In this document: positions 33,783 to 41,912 of the stretch, piece by piece
How the letters are laid out: each line of letters starts with the position of its first letter
Position numbering within the stretch: the stretch's first letter is position 1
Source of the DNA: Candidatus Poribacteria bacterium
GTDB lineage: Bacteria; Poribacteria; WGA-4E; WGA-3G
Direction of reading: 5' to 3'
NCBI GenBank assembly: GCA_003635185.1
Contig: PYJA01000137.1
Coordinates: 1-56,071, forward strand
DNA length: 56,071 bases
Translations under genes and position numbers: made by a program
Notes under the pieces: generated by a model
Seen by the model: the letters and a program-made list of their open reading frames with translations, nothing else
Told to the model about the DNA's origin: nothing
The model's database searches: none

Positions 33783-34616
33783 ATGTTCTACCTAACACGG
33801 CAAATTGCCTTTGAAGCATCTCATTACAGTCGGATTCCCGAATTGAGCGATGCCGAGAACTTTGCACTGTTCGGTGCCGCAGCGAATCCAAATAGCCACG
33901 GACATAACTACGTGCTTGAAGTAATGGTCAAAGGGGATTTAGATGTCGATGACGGGATGGTTATCAATTTGACGACGTTGGATGCGTTATTGAAGTCAGA
34001 AGTGATTGCGAATTACGATCACAAGCACCTAAACAGACAACATCCTGTATTCGCTAAGAACCCACTACTACAACCGACATGTGAAAACATCACAATTGAA
34101 ATATGGCAACGACTTGTTCCTTCTCTTCCGGATGGGCTACTCCATCGGGTTCGACTCTATGAAAGTTCAACGCGATTTGCTGATTATTATGGAGAAGATT
34201 TGATGGTTTATCTCACCAAAGTTTATGAGTTCAGTGCAGCGCATCGTTTGCACAGCTACGCGCTCAGTGATGAAGAAAACCGAGACATCTTCGGAAAGTG
34301 CAACAATCCTGCTGGGCATGGGCACAACTATATCCTTGAGGTTACCGTCAAAGGTGACATAGATGCCAAAACCGGACTGGTCGCAGGTTTGAATCTACTT
34401 GACGAAGTGGTTCAAAAACAGGTTTATGCCCGTTTTGATTACAAACACCTTAATCTTGATACACCCGAATTTGAAAAACTCAATCCGACATCCGAAAACT
34501 TTGTGAAAGTACTTTGGGATGTGTTAGAACCAAATTTGCGTCCGGTAGTTTTACACCGCCTGCGCTTACGAGAAACACCCAAAAATCATTTTGATTACTA
34601 TGGAGAATCCTCTTAA
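33783..34616 (+). CDS. Tandem double 6-pyruvoyl-tetrahydropterin synthase (PTPS/QueD-type)
   Basis: Two PTPS domains in one chain. The second (from residue 141, VYLTKVYEFSAAHRLHSY) is canonical: zinc His in AAHRL, FGKCNNPAGHGHNY with catalytic Cys and the other two His. The first keeps its zinc histidines (H14, and H39 and H41 in SHGHNY) but has FGAAANPN in place of FGKCNN, so the catalytic Cys is missing. The usual single-domain length is about 120-140 aa; this is 277. It is four bases upstream of folE. Product could be 6-pyruvoyl- or 6-carboxy-tetrahydropterin; with folE and an SDR next to it, a biopterin route is plausible. Confidence 0.85.
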   Translation: MFYLTRQIAFEASHYSRIPELSDAENFALFGAAANPNSHGHNYVLEVMVKGDLDVDDGMVINLTTLDALLKSEVIANYDHKHLNRQHPVFAKNPLLQPTCENITIEIWQRLVPSLPDGLLHRVRLYESSTRFADYYGEDLMVYLTKVYEFSAAHRLHSYALSDEENRDIFGKCNNPAGHGHNYILEVTVKGDIDAKTGLVAGLNLLDEVVQKQVYARFDYKHLNLDTPEFEKLNPTSENFVKVLWDVLEPNLRPVVLHRLRLRETPKNHFDYYGESS

Positions 34617-34619
34617 TTT

Positions 34620-35228
34620 ATGAATACTGAACAGGAAAGTGAAGCTGATCACAAGCATGAATTGCAAGATGAGACAGCGAATTTAGAATCTCTTTATACA
34701 CAGATTCTGAAAAATATAGGCGAGGATCCGAATCGTCAAGGTTTGGCAAAAACACCACTCCGTGCTGCTAAAGCATTAGAGTTTTTGACGAGCGGTTACC
34801 ATCAGGAACTTAATATAGTATTGAACGAAGCTATCTTTGATGAAGATTTTGACGAAATGGTCATTGTCAAAGATATTGAATTTTATAGTCTTTGTGAGCA
34901 CCACATCCTACCGTTTTGGGGTAAGTGTCATGTCGGTTATCTTCCACGGAAACAGATTATCGGTATAAGTAAAATTCCGAGAATTGTGGATATGTTTGCC
35001 CGACGTTTGCAGGTACAAGAGAGGTTAACCCGTGAGATTGCCGAAGCACTTGAAACAGTTTTGGACCCGACAGGGGTTGGCGTTGTTATGGAGGCACAAC
35101 ACATGTGTATGATGGCGCGCGGTGTGGAAAAGCAAGCCTCAAAGATGACAACAAACGCAATGCTCGGTACATTTCGGGAAGATAGTTCAACGCGCGCAGA
35201 GTTTTTGAGATGCGTTCAAGTTTCTTAA
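34620..35228 (+). CDS. folE: GTP cyclohydrolase I
   Basis: Converts GTP to 7,8-dihydroneopterin triphosphate, the first step of folate and pterin synthesis. Zinc ligands are visible in [11 protein letters not shown] (C92, H95) and in [11 protein letters not shown] (second Cys). [20 protein letters not shown] is the family signature. 202 aa with an extra charged N-terminus of about 20 residues. Four bases after the PTPS gene, so translationally coupled. Confidence 0.95.
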   Translation: MNTEQESEADHKHELQDETANLESLYTQILKNIGEDPNRQGLAKTPLRAAKALEFLTSGYHQELNIVLNEAIFDEDFDEMVIVKDIEFYSLCEHHILPFWGKCHVGYLPRKQIIGISKIPRIVDMFARRLQVQERLTREIAEALETVLDPTGVGVVMEAQHMCMMARGVEKQASKMTTNAMLGTFREDSSTRAEFLRCVQVS

Positions 35229-35231
35229 AGA

Positions 35232-35287
35232 TAGTAGGCACACTCCGTATGTCGTTATAAAAGTAGTAGGCATACTCCGTATGCCGT
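35232..35287. repeat. Two tandem palindromic units between folE and the SDR gene
   Basis: TAGTAGGCACACTCCGTATG at 35232 and TAGTAGGCATACTCCGTATG at 35264, period 32. Each contains a near-palindrome (GGCATACTCCGTATGCC in the second), giving small stems in the intergenic message. Function unknown. Confidence 0.55.
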
Positions 35288-35313
35288 ACACCTCTTCTTT
35301 GTAAAATATAAAA

Positions 35314-36069
35314 ATGTCCACACAAAACATGACCAGCAAATTAGAAATAAATAATCTTGAAGGGAAAGTTGCGATTGTCACCGGCGCATCAAAAGGCATC
35401 GGTAAAGCAATAGCTGTTGCTTTAGCAGATGCAGGCGCAAAAATTGTCCTCGCTGCGCGCACACCCCAGACTGTAGAAGATGTTGCCGCAGAACTTAGAA
35501 AATCAGGAGCGGATGCAATCGCTATCCCGACTGATGTTACAGACGTTGATGCTGTACAAAACCTTATCCAACGGACACTGGACACCTATCAAAACTTGGA
35601 TATTTTGATAAATAATGCAGGAAGCGGTAAATTTGGAACTGTTGCTGATTTTGATCCGTCAGATTGGGATAACGTCATAAATTCCAATTTGAAGGGGGTT
35701 TACCTTTGTGCTAAATACGCACTTCCGCATCTATTGGCACAACAGGATGGAGGGCAGATTATTAATGTGCTTTCTATCGCAGCAAAGGTCGCTTTTCCCG
35801 CTTCAAGCGCATATTGTGCAGCAAAAGCAGGTGCGCTTGCCTTAACAAAAGTATTGGCTGCTGAAGTGCGAGACCAAAATATACGTGTTACGGCAGTTCT
35901 ACCAGGCTCCGTTGAAACGCCATTTTGGGACGATATCCCACAACATCCCGATTTTGAAAAGATGCTCAAACCGGAACACGTAGCAAACGCTGTTCTGTCT
36001 GTATGCCAACAACCAGTCGGCATGGTAATCGAAGAAATTGTTGTGATGCCGCCGCTCGGAATTTTGTAG
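35314..36069 (+). CDS. Short-chain dehydrogenase/reductase (SDR)
   Basis: Classical SDR: cofactor motif VTGASKGIGKAIAVALADAG (TGxxxGxG), ILINNAGSG, catalytic Ser in NVLSIAAKVAFPASSAYCAAKAG with the Y-x-x-x-K pair, and the PGSVETPFW segment after the active site. 251 aa. 85 bases after folE on the same strand, with only short repeats between. In animals and some bacteria the third biopterin enzyme, sepiapterin reductase, is an SDR, so a pterin reductase is a reasonable guess; a general 3-oxoacyl-type reductase remains possible. Confidence 0.85.
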   Translation: MSTQNMTSKLEINNLEGKVAIVTGASKGIGKAIAVALADAGAKIVLAARTPQTVEDVAAELRKSGADAIAIPTDVTDVDAVQNLIQRTLDTYQNLDILINNAGSGKFGTVADFDPSDWDNVINSNLKGVYLCAKYALPHLLAQQDGGQIINVLSIAAKVAFPASSAYCAAKAGALALTKVLAAEVRDQNIRVTAVLPGSVETPFWDDIPQHPDFEKMLKPEHVANAVLSVCQQPVGMVIEEIVVMPPLGIL

Positions 36070-36152
36070 ATATTCCTATATCCAGTTATCGGTTAAAGGA
36101 GATCTATCATCTATAACACTAAACAATTTTGTTTTAGTTGTCCGCAACGCGG

Positions 36153-38846
36153 TTAAGTATTAAATCTACCGAGCCGCCGCCGAATACGAATTTTTTTGAT
36201 AGCCCGTGTATCGGCATCTAAAATTGTGATAACTGCATCGTCGAGTTCTAATTCCGTGCCAGTTTCCGGAATTGTGCCGGTCCGATCAAGAATATAACCA
36301 GCAATGGTCGTATAATAATCCCCTTGAGGAATTGAGAGTCCATAGTGTTCTTCCAATATTTCAATCTCAGTCCTGCCTTCACATTCAAGAATGTCGGGGG
36401 CAATTAAATGGATAGAATCGGGGTCATCACGTTCATCAGCAAATTCACCAACAATTTCTTCAATCAGGTCTTCAACGGTCACAAGACCGACAATACCACT
36501 GTATTCATCAACAGCAAATACCATCGTATGTTGAGTATTTTGAATTTCTTTCAGGAGAGCGTTAATATTTTTCGATTCTGGGACAACGTGTATATCTGGA
36601 CGGATAAACGGTTCGACCATTTCAGGTCGATTTTCGGCATAGATAACATCTAAAAGGTTAACAATCCCAACAATATCGTAAATACGTTCATTGTATACTG
36701 GAATCCGGGAGTAGCCGGAATCAGCGGCAATTTTTAAAAAATCTTCACATGTTGTTGTTTTTTCAATTGCAACAATATCAACAAGCGGCACCATAACTTG
36801 TCTCACAGTGCGGTTTTGGAAGTTAAGTAGGCGATGAATCATGCGCCGCTGTTCTGTACCAAGGTTACCTGATTGTTCGCCCATAGTCGCAATTAAACGT
36901 AATTCTTCACGTTGTGCATCAAGGGTAGGTGAAGTCGCACCTCTATCTATAAGTTTGACGAGAACTTTCGTTACAGTTTGGACAAAATAGATTAAGGGCG
37001 CTAAAATATATTCAGATAATCGTAAAGGGTACGCGAAACGCAAAGCAAGGACATCCGCCTTGACACGAAAAATCGTTTTTGGCAAAATTTCTCCGAAAAT
37101 AAGTAGCAAAACGGTTATGTAAGTGACGGTGATTGCTGCTTGTAACTCATCTGTTAGACTTGGCAAAATCTTTCCAGTCAATTGATCTCCAAATAGTGAA
37201 ATTAGGACGTTTGCGAGATTGGTTCCCACCAAAGTGAGTGCGAGCATCCTATCGGGAGATTCAATTAAACGATGGATAATTTTTGCCTTTGCGTCGTTCG
37301 TTTCAACAAGTTGGTTCATTCGGATTTTATTGACTGAGACAAGGGCGGTTTCTGAACCGGAGTAAAAGGCGGACAGAACAAGACAGATAAGTACCGCTAA
37401 AACAAATGAACCAATGAGTATAGCAGTATGTGTTACGCTACCAGCACCGATTAAAAAGATGGATAATAGAAGCAGTTTCAATGGAACGGCAGTGCCGACC
37501 ATATTCCCATTGTTAGGTTCTTCAGGTGTCGGGACTCGGATCAACAGTCCTGTAATTAGATTGCCTTCTGTGGTAGTAATTTCAAATTCTATGCCGTTTT
37601 CGTCAACATGAGATTCACCGACAGAGGGAATTCGTCCAAAAAGTCCGAGTGCGTATCCACCAATTGTATCAGCATCGTCCTCCTGAATTTTAAGCCCAAA
37701 TTGTTGGTTGAGTTCGCGGATACTGATGCGTCCAGTCGTTTCTATCACTAACGGTTCATCTGAATGTTTGATGTACTTTGGCGCAGCATCATCCTTATCA
37801 TGTTCATCAGCTATGTCTCCTACGACTTGTTCAACAATATCTTCAGTCGTAACAATGCCGGAAATTCCACCGTATTCATCACGGAGAATTGCCATTTTGG
37901 TTTGCTCGCGTTGCAGTTGGAGCAGTAACACTCCGATTTTTCGGGTTTCAAGGACTAAAAAAGGCTCTCTAATTAATGGAGCGTCAGAGGGAACATCTTT
38001 AATTTCATCGCGTTTTTCGAGAAACTCATCAATCGTAAGCGAATTTACCTCTGCACGGCACCACTGCGATAAATCCTTAACATAGAAAATGCCACAGATT
38101 TTATCGATCTGTTCACGATAAACTGGAATACGCGAAAACCCCGATTCTTTTGCCTGTGCCAAGGTGTCTTGGATAGTGTTTGATGTGGGGACAGCAACAA
38201 CTTCGGTTCTGGGAACCATAATTTCTTTTGCCTCAATGTCTCGCAATTGAAGGATATTACTCACGATTTCGCGTTCATCTGGCGGGAGGGTTTCCTCGTG
38301 ATAGGTCTTAAAGAATTCTTGTAAATCTGTCGTCGTGAATTCCTCTTCAGGTGGTGGGTGCCCCCCAAATATTGGGATAAGTTTATCAATAATTTTACGC
38401 AGAAGTACGCGCAAAGGGGAAATGAAAACAGAAAATACCCATAACAGTGGCGCTGTGATTCTGGAAAAGGACTCCGCATGCTTAATGGCATAGGTTTTCG
38501 GTGTCATCTCGCCGAAAATGAGCATGAGGATCACGCTAAGTGCTGTAGCAACGACAAACTGGATAGCCTCAGCAGCTTGGGGAAGGACTTTCTTTTCAAC
38601 AAGTTGGAACAGAATAATCGCGAATGTAACGTTAACCAGATTGTTTCCAAGAAGGACGGTAATAAATAAACGGCGTGGGTTGTCAACGAAATTGACAATT
38701 GCAGAAGCGTTTCCCCGTTTAAGACGTATCTTTTCGACCTGCACTCGCGTTAAAGCGCATAAAGCCGTCTCAGAACCGGAGAAAAAGCCGGAGAGTATAA
38801 GTAAACCTACCAATCCAATTAGATAAGGCAGTAGTGGAACTTCCAT
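36153..38846 (-). CDS. Double-length CNNM (DUF21)-CBS-CorC protein
   Basis: Two complete copies of the HlyC/CorC-type protein in one 897-aa chain. Copy one: membrane domain from LSGFFSGSETALCALTRVQV, a CBS pair with IMVPRTEVVAVP, CorC tail with DADTIGGYALGLFGRIP. Copy two (from about residue 455): LSAFYSGSETALVSVNKIRM, MVPLVDIVAIEK, VDEYSGIVGLVTVEDLIEEI, YYTTIAGYILDRTGTIP. Family members (normally about 430 aa) act in Mg2+ or other divalent cation efflux and work as dimers, so this looks like a covalent dimer. The two halves have diverged, arguing for an old fusion, not an assembly error. Confidence 0.88.
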   Translation of the reverse strand: MEVPLLPYLIGLVGLLILSGFFSGSETALCALTRVQVEKIRLKRGNASAIVNFVDNPRRLFITVLLGNNLVNVTFAIILFQLVEKKVLPQAAEAIQFVVATALSVILMLIFGEMTPKTYAIKHAESFSRITAPLLWVFSVFISPLRVLLRKIIDKLIPIFGGHPPPEEEFTTTDLQEFFKTYHEETLPPDEREIVSNILQLRDIEAKEIMVPRTEVVAVPTSNTIQDTLAQAKESGFSRIPVYREQIDKICGIFYVKDLSQWCRAEVNSLTIDEFLEKRDEIKDVPSDAPLIREPFLVLETRKIGVLLLQLQREQTKMAILRDEYGGISGIVTTEDIVEQVVGDIADEHDKDDAAPKYIKHSDEPLVIETTGRISIRELNQQFGLKIQEDDADTIGGYALGLFGRIPSVGESHVDENGIEFEITTTEGNLITGLLIRVPTPEEPNNGNMVGTAVPLKLLLLSIFLIGAGSVTHTAILIGSFVLAVLICLVLSAFYSGSETALVSVNKIRMNQLVETNDAKAKIIHRLIESPDRMLALTLVGTNLANVLISLFGDQLTGKILPSLTDELQAAITVTYITVLLLIFGEILPKTIFRVKADVLALRFAYPLRLSEYILAPLIYFVQTVTKVLVKLIDRGATSPTLDAQREELRLIATMGEQSGNLGTEQRRMIHRLLNFQNRTVRQVMVPLVDIVAIEKTTTCEDFLKIAADSGYSRIPVYNERIYDIVGIVNLLDVIYAENRPEMVEPFIRPDIHVVPESKNINALLKEIQNTQHTMVFAVDEYSGIVGLVTVEDLIEEIVGEFADERDDPDSIHLIAPDILECEGRTEIEILEEHYGLSIPQGDYYTTIAGYILDRTGTIPETGTELELDDAVITILDADTRAIKKIRIRRRLGRFNT

Positions 38847-39085
38847 TCTTTTGAGGGATGCGCTTAATGAGATGTCGGTACAGGGGGACCTAACCTCATT
38901 TTCTGGTACTAAAATATAGTGTTTTCACTATTGATATAACGTGATTTAAACTTAATTATAACATGTTAACACATTAAATGCAACAAAAAATTGCATAAAT
39001 CAGAAGATTCAGATAAAATACTTAGACGTACTCAACTCAGAGGCATTCAATTGTCACAAAACATCTTTGTCTGTCCACATTCAAA

Positions 39086-39176
39086 TTGTAGGTCGGGTTG
39101 AGGAACGAAACCCGACACTGTAAGGCTAACAGGGCGTTCATGTCGGGTTTCGCGTTCGCTCAACCCGACCTACAAA
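39086..39176. repeat. Dispersed inverted repeat (TAGGTCGGGTTGAG type)
   Basis: TTGTAGGTCGGGTTGAGGAA at 39086 and its inverted partner ending in CAACCCGACCTACAA at 39175 are about 30-base arms around a short spacer. The remainder of 38847-39218 is AT-rich with no gene seen. Confidence 0.6.
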
Positions 39177-39218
39177 CTAAATATTAACTAGCACAACGCG
39201 TAAATAATGAGGCAGTTT

Positions 39219-39860
39219 ATGACAAAATTAGAACAGATGCAACGTATTGAAGCATGCGGCATTGTCGCCATAATTCGCGCCAACAGTTCAAATGAATTGA
39301 TTGAAGCAGCAGCGGCTATTCAAACCGGAGGTGTTGACATTATTGAAATAACGATGACAACACCCAATGCGTTACGGGTAATTAGCGAAGTGTCCGCACA
39401 GTTAGGCGATGCCGTTTTAGTCGGGGTAGGGTCAGTATTAGACGCTGAGACTGCACGTGCAGCAATGCTTGCTGGCGCTGAATTCGTCGTCAGTCCTGTT
39501 ACGAAACCAGACGTGATTGAAATCTGCAATCGGTATGGCAAAGTCGTTATACCGGGGGCATTCACACCGACAGAAATATTGGCAGCCTGGGAAACAGGTG
39601 CAGATTATGTAAAGGTCTTTCCTTCAAGTGGAGTCGGGGCCGCCTATATTAAGGATATAAAAGCACCCCTTCCACAGATTCCACTTATTCCGACTGGTGG
39701 CATCAATGCCGAAAATGCTGCTGAATTCATCAAGGCCGGCGCATCTGCATTAGGTGTCGGCAGCTCCTTGGTCAGTAGTTCTCTCATTGAATCAGGAAAC
39801 TTCACCTCGCTCACAGAAAGGGCAAAAAATTTAATCAATGCTGTCAAATCTGCCAGATGA
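39219..39860 (+). CDS. eda: 2-keto-3-deoxy-6-phosphogluconate (KDPG)/KHG aldolase
   Basis: Class I aldolase that splits KDPG into pyruvate and glyceraldehyde-3-phosphate. Visible: GVDIIEITMTTPNAL with the catalytic Glu, GAEFVVSPVTKPDVIE, GAFTPTEILAAWETGADYVKVFPSSG with the Schiff-base Lys, and phosphate-binding LIPTGGINAENAAEFI. 213 aa. ATG 39219 is preferred over 39207 because GAGG stands about 7 bases before it. It sits beside a zinc-type dehydrogenase, which may supply sugar acids. Confidence 0.9.
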   Translation: MTKLEQMQRIEACGIVAIIRANSSNELIEAAAAIQTGGVDIIEITMTTPNALRVISEVSAQLGDAVLVGVGSVLDAETARAAMLAGAEFVVSPVTKPDVIEICNRYGKVVIPGAFTPTEILAAWETGADYVKVFPSSGVGAAYIKDIKAPLPQIPLIPTGGINAENAAEFIKAGASALGVGSSLVSSSLIESGNFTSLTERAKNLINAVKSAR

Positions 39861-39908
39861 TTGATAAACAAAAGTAGTGCTATAAACGTCTGAAAAGTAA
39901 CTATATCT

Positions 39909-39929
39909 GCACAAACTAACAGTTTGTGC
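39909..39929. repeat. Perfect hairpin related to dispersed CGCAAACT palindromes
   Basis: GCACAAACT-AAC-AGTTTGTGC forms a 9-bp stem, followed by TACAAAATG. Similar hairpins occur near 2523 and 18580. Position after eda would suit a terminator but no T-run follows. Confidence 0.5.
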
Positions 39930-39976
39930 TACAAAATGTCCAAATAATTATATGGTCTGTAGGAGTCAGCAAAATT

Positions 39977-40924
39977 GTGAAAGCGATTGTCATTAAATTA
40001 TTACCTGATAAACGGCGCGAAAAGACCGTCGTCACCGATTGGAAAGAACCTGCTCCACCTGAACGAAATGAGGTGTTGTGTGAAGCGGTTTTTACGGGAT
40101 TGACCAACGGCACTGAACGTAATCAACTCATCGGTGGTAACTATGCACCGTCTGATGAAAATTTGCCGAGTGGCGGTGGCTATCAGAACGTTGGGCGAGT
40201 CATAGAAACCGGACCCGACGTAACACAACTTCAAATAGGGGATATGATTTACGCCAGCGTAGACCACGTCGAGCGGTTCACGATTGCGGAAAACGGATTA
40301 CTGCTCAAATTGCCGGATGACGTTGATCCTGCTGAAGCAGCACTTTTCGGTATATCGGGTGTAGCAATGCACTGTTGCCGCAGAGTCGATCCACGTGTCG
40401 GAGAAAGAGTCTTAATTGTTGGACAAGGATGTATCGGCATGTTTGCGGCGCAGATTGCTTACGCAATGGGCGCACGCGTTTCTGTGTGTGATATTGATGA
40501 ATCCCGATTAGAACAGGCGCGCCAACTCGGTATAGCAGAGCAGGTTATCAATACCAGCGGTGATGGATGGGATGCACAGATTGGGGACGGTGGTTTTGAT
40601 GTTGTGATGGATTTTGCAGGTGCAGTGGACATGGTAACGCCAATGATACGTGCATGTAAAACCCGTGGGCGTTTGCTTTTGGTTGCTGGACGTTTTGATG
40701 TCCACTACACCTTTAACGTAGGGCAATTCAAGGAGATTAGCATTCTGCAATGTAGCCATTTCACCCGTGATGATCTGGAAAATCTGTGTCGTTTTCTTCG
40801 TCAAGGTTCGATTAAAATCGCGCCGCTTATCCGGCACCGAGTCCACCTCAACGAAGTACCCCAAATATATCGTTGGCTCCGAGATGAACCGATGCGATTG
40901 CTCGGCACTGTTTTCGAATGGTAA
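39977..40924 (+). CDS. Medium-chain (zinc-type) alcohol dehydrogenase family oxidoreductase
   Basis: MDR fold: N-terminal GroES-like part with EAVFTGLTNGTERNQLIGG and GGYQNVGRVIETG, then Rossmann GERVLIVGQGCIGMFAAQIA. It lacks a structural zinc Cys cluster and the usual catalytic Cys-His pair is not evident, so it may be a zinc-free reductase-type member. Start at GTG 39977 with TAGGAG upstream; ATG 39926 would put a non-family leader in front. 315 aa. Substrate unknown; neighbouring KDPG aldolase suggests sugar metabolism. Confidence 0.75.
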   Translation: MKAIVIKLLPDKRREKTVVTDWKEPAPPERNEVLCEAVFTGLTNGTERNQLIGGNYAPSDENLPSGGGYQNVGRVIETGPDVTQLQIGDMIYASVDHVERFTIAENGLLLKLPDDVDPAEAALFGISGVAMHCCRRVDPRVGERVLIVGQGCIGMFAAQIAYAMGARVSVCDIDESRLEQARQLGIAEQVINTSGDGWDAQIGDGGFDVVMDFAGAVDMVTPMIRACKTRGRLLLVAGRFDVHYTFNVGQFKEISILQCSHFTRDDLENLCRFLRQGSIKIAPLIRHRVHLNEVPQIYRWLRDEPMRLLGTVFEW

Positions 40925-41285
40925 TATCAAATTATAGTAAACTTTGGGCAATTTTAAGAGTCCTCATTTGATAGCATCGTTTATGGAAAACGTGGATATT
41001 AGAATCAGATTTTATCCACACACCTTCGCCCCGCTGAGGCTTTGTCCGTGTATAAACCAATCTTGTATTTATTGTCTAAATTGTTCCATAACGGGTTTTA
41101 TTAAATTTTCGGTTTATACACCTATATCATGATAGTATTATAATAGTTTTTTGAAAAACTAACCTAATTTCCAAAAATTTTGATCAAATTCGGTAAAATT
41201 ACGCATTTTTTGAGAAAATTAGCAATTTTGCTAATTGGCGTGCTATATTTGTCTGAACCATGTTTTACAGGATTACAGAAATAAC

Positions 41286-41314
41286 TTGACATCTCGTTAA
41301 ATCTGCGCTATGCT
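41286..41314 (+). promoter_or_regulatory. Promoter of the membrane-protein/methyltransferase pair
   Basis: TTGACA (41286-41291), 17-base spacer, TATGCT (41309-41314). A 33-bp dispersed repeat follows in the predicted leader, then the first gene at 41395. The rest of 40925-41285 is AT-rich and shows no gene. Confidence 0.65.
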
Positions 41315-41346
41315 TTAATGACATCATTGGGAGAGGATATAAATGT

Positions 41347-41379
41347 AAGAGGCGCAATGAAGTGCGCGACTACAAACGC
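41347..41379 (+). repeat. 33-bp dispersed repeat in a gene leader
   Basis: AAGAGGCGCAATGAAGTGCG onward matches 33586-33618 with one mismatch. It holds an internal palindrome GCGCAATGAAGTGCGC. It lies between the promoter and start codon of the membrane protein gene, so it will be in the mRNA. Confidence 0.6.
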
Positions 41380-41394
41380 AAGGGCAAATTAACA

Positions 41395-41904
41395 ATGAGC
41401 GAAGAAAATAAAAAAGGCAAATTTGAGATGGTGTTGGATCTTGCAGAGTTTAGCGCAAAGAGAATGGAAGCAAGGCGATCTGTTGAGTTTAGAATGTTTA
41501 TTTCATATATGACACTACTTGTTCTTGCTTTTTACCGGTTTCCGACATTTTCATTTGATAATACTCCACCAGAGCAACGTTGGGGATTATTTATAATTGC
41601 GATACTTATACATTTTCTTTATATTACGCTACAAATAGGTATTGCTAGAGCAATGAAAAATGATTCCACTAAAAGGAACTATTATTCTAAAATAGCAGAA
41701 TCTCTTTCAGGTTATCCGATTAATAATACTTCTGGTGATGAAGATAAGAATGAAGTGGATCCTGTTAAACATTGGTTCCAACTATGTTACCCTCGCCATC
41801 TTAAAGTCCTTTGGACCAATTGGTCTACTATGTTTTTAGTGGTAGTTCCTACACTGTCTTTTATAATATTCATGGTGTTGCTTTGGACTGATTTAAATTT
41901 CTGA
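41395..41904 (+). CDS. Membrane protein of unknown function preceding a methyltransferase
   Basis: 169 aa with about three membrane segments: FISYMTLLVLAFYRFPTF, LFIIAILIHFLYITLQIGIA, and FLVVVPTLSFIIFMVLLW at the C-terminus. A cytoplasmic charged N-terminus (MSEENKKGKFEMVLDLAEFS) and a hydrophilic loop (NNTSGDEDKNEVDPVKHW) are also present. Start at ATG 41395; the upstream in-frame ATG at 41362 falls inside a dispersed repeat and adds a leader of repeat-derived residues. Eight bases separate its stop from the methyltransferase start, so the two are almost surely one operon. No family recognised. Confidence 0.65.
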   Translation: MSEENKKGKFEMVLDLAEFSAKRMEARRSVEFRMFISYMTLLVLAFYRFPTFSFDNTPPEQRWGLFIIAILIHFLYITLQIGIARAMKNDSTKRNYYSKIAESLSGYPINNTSGDEDKNEVDPVKHWFQLCYPRHLKVLWTNWSTMFLVVVPTLSFIIFMVLLWTDLNF

Positions 41905-41912
41905 TTCTGATT

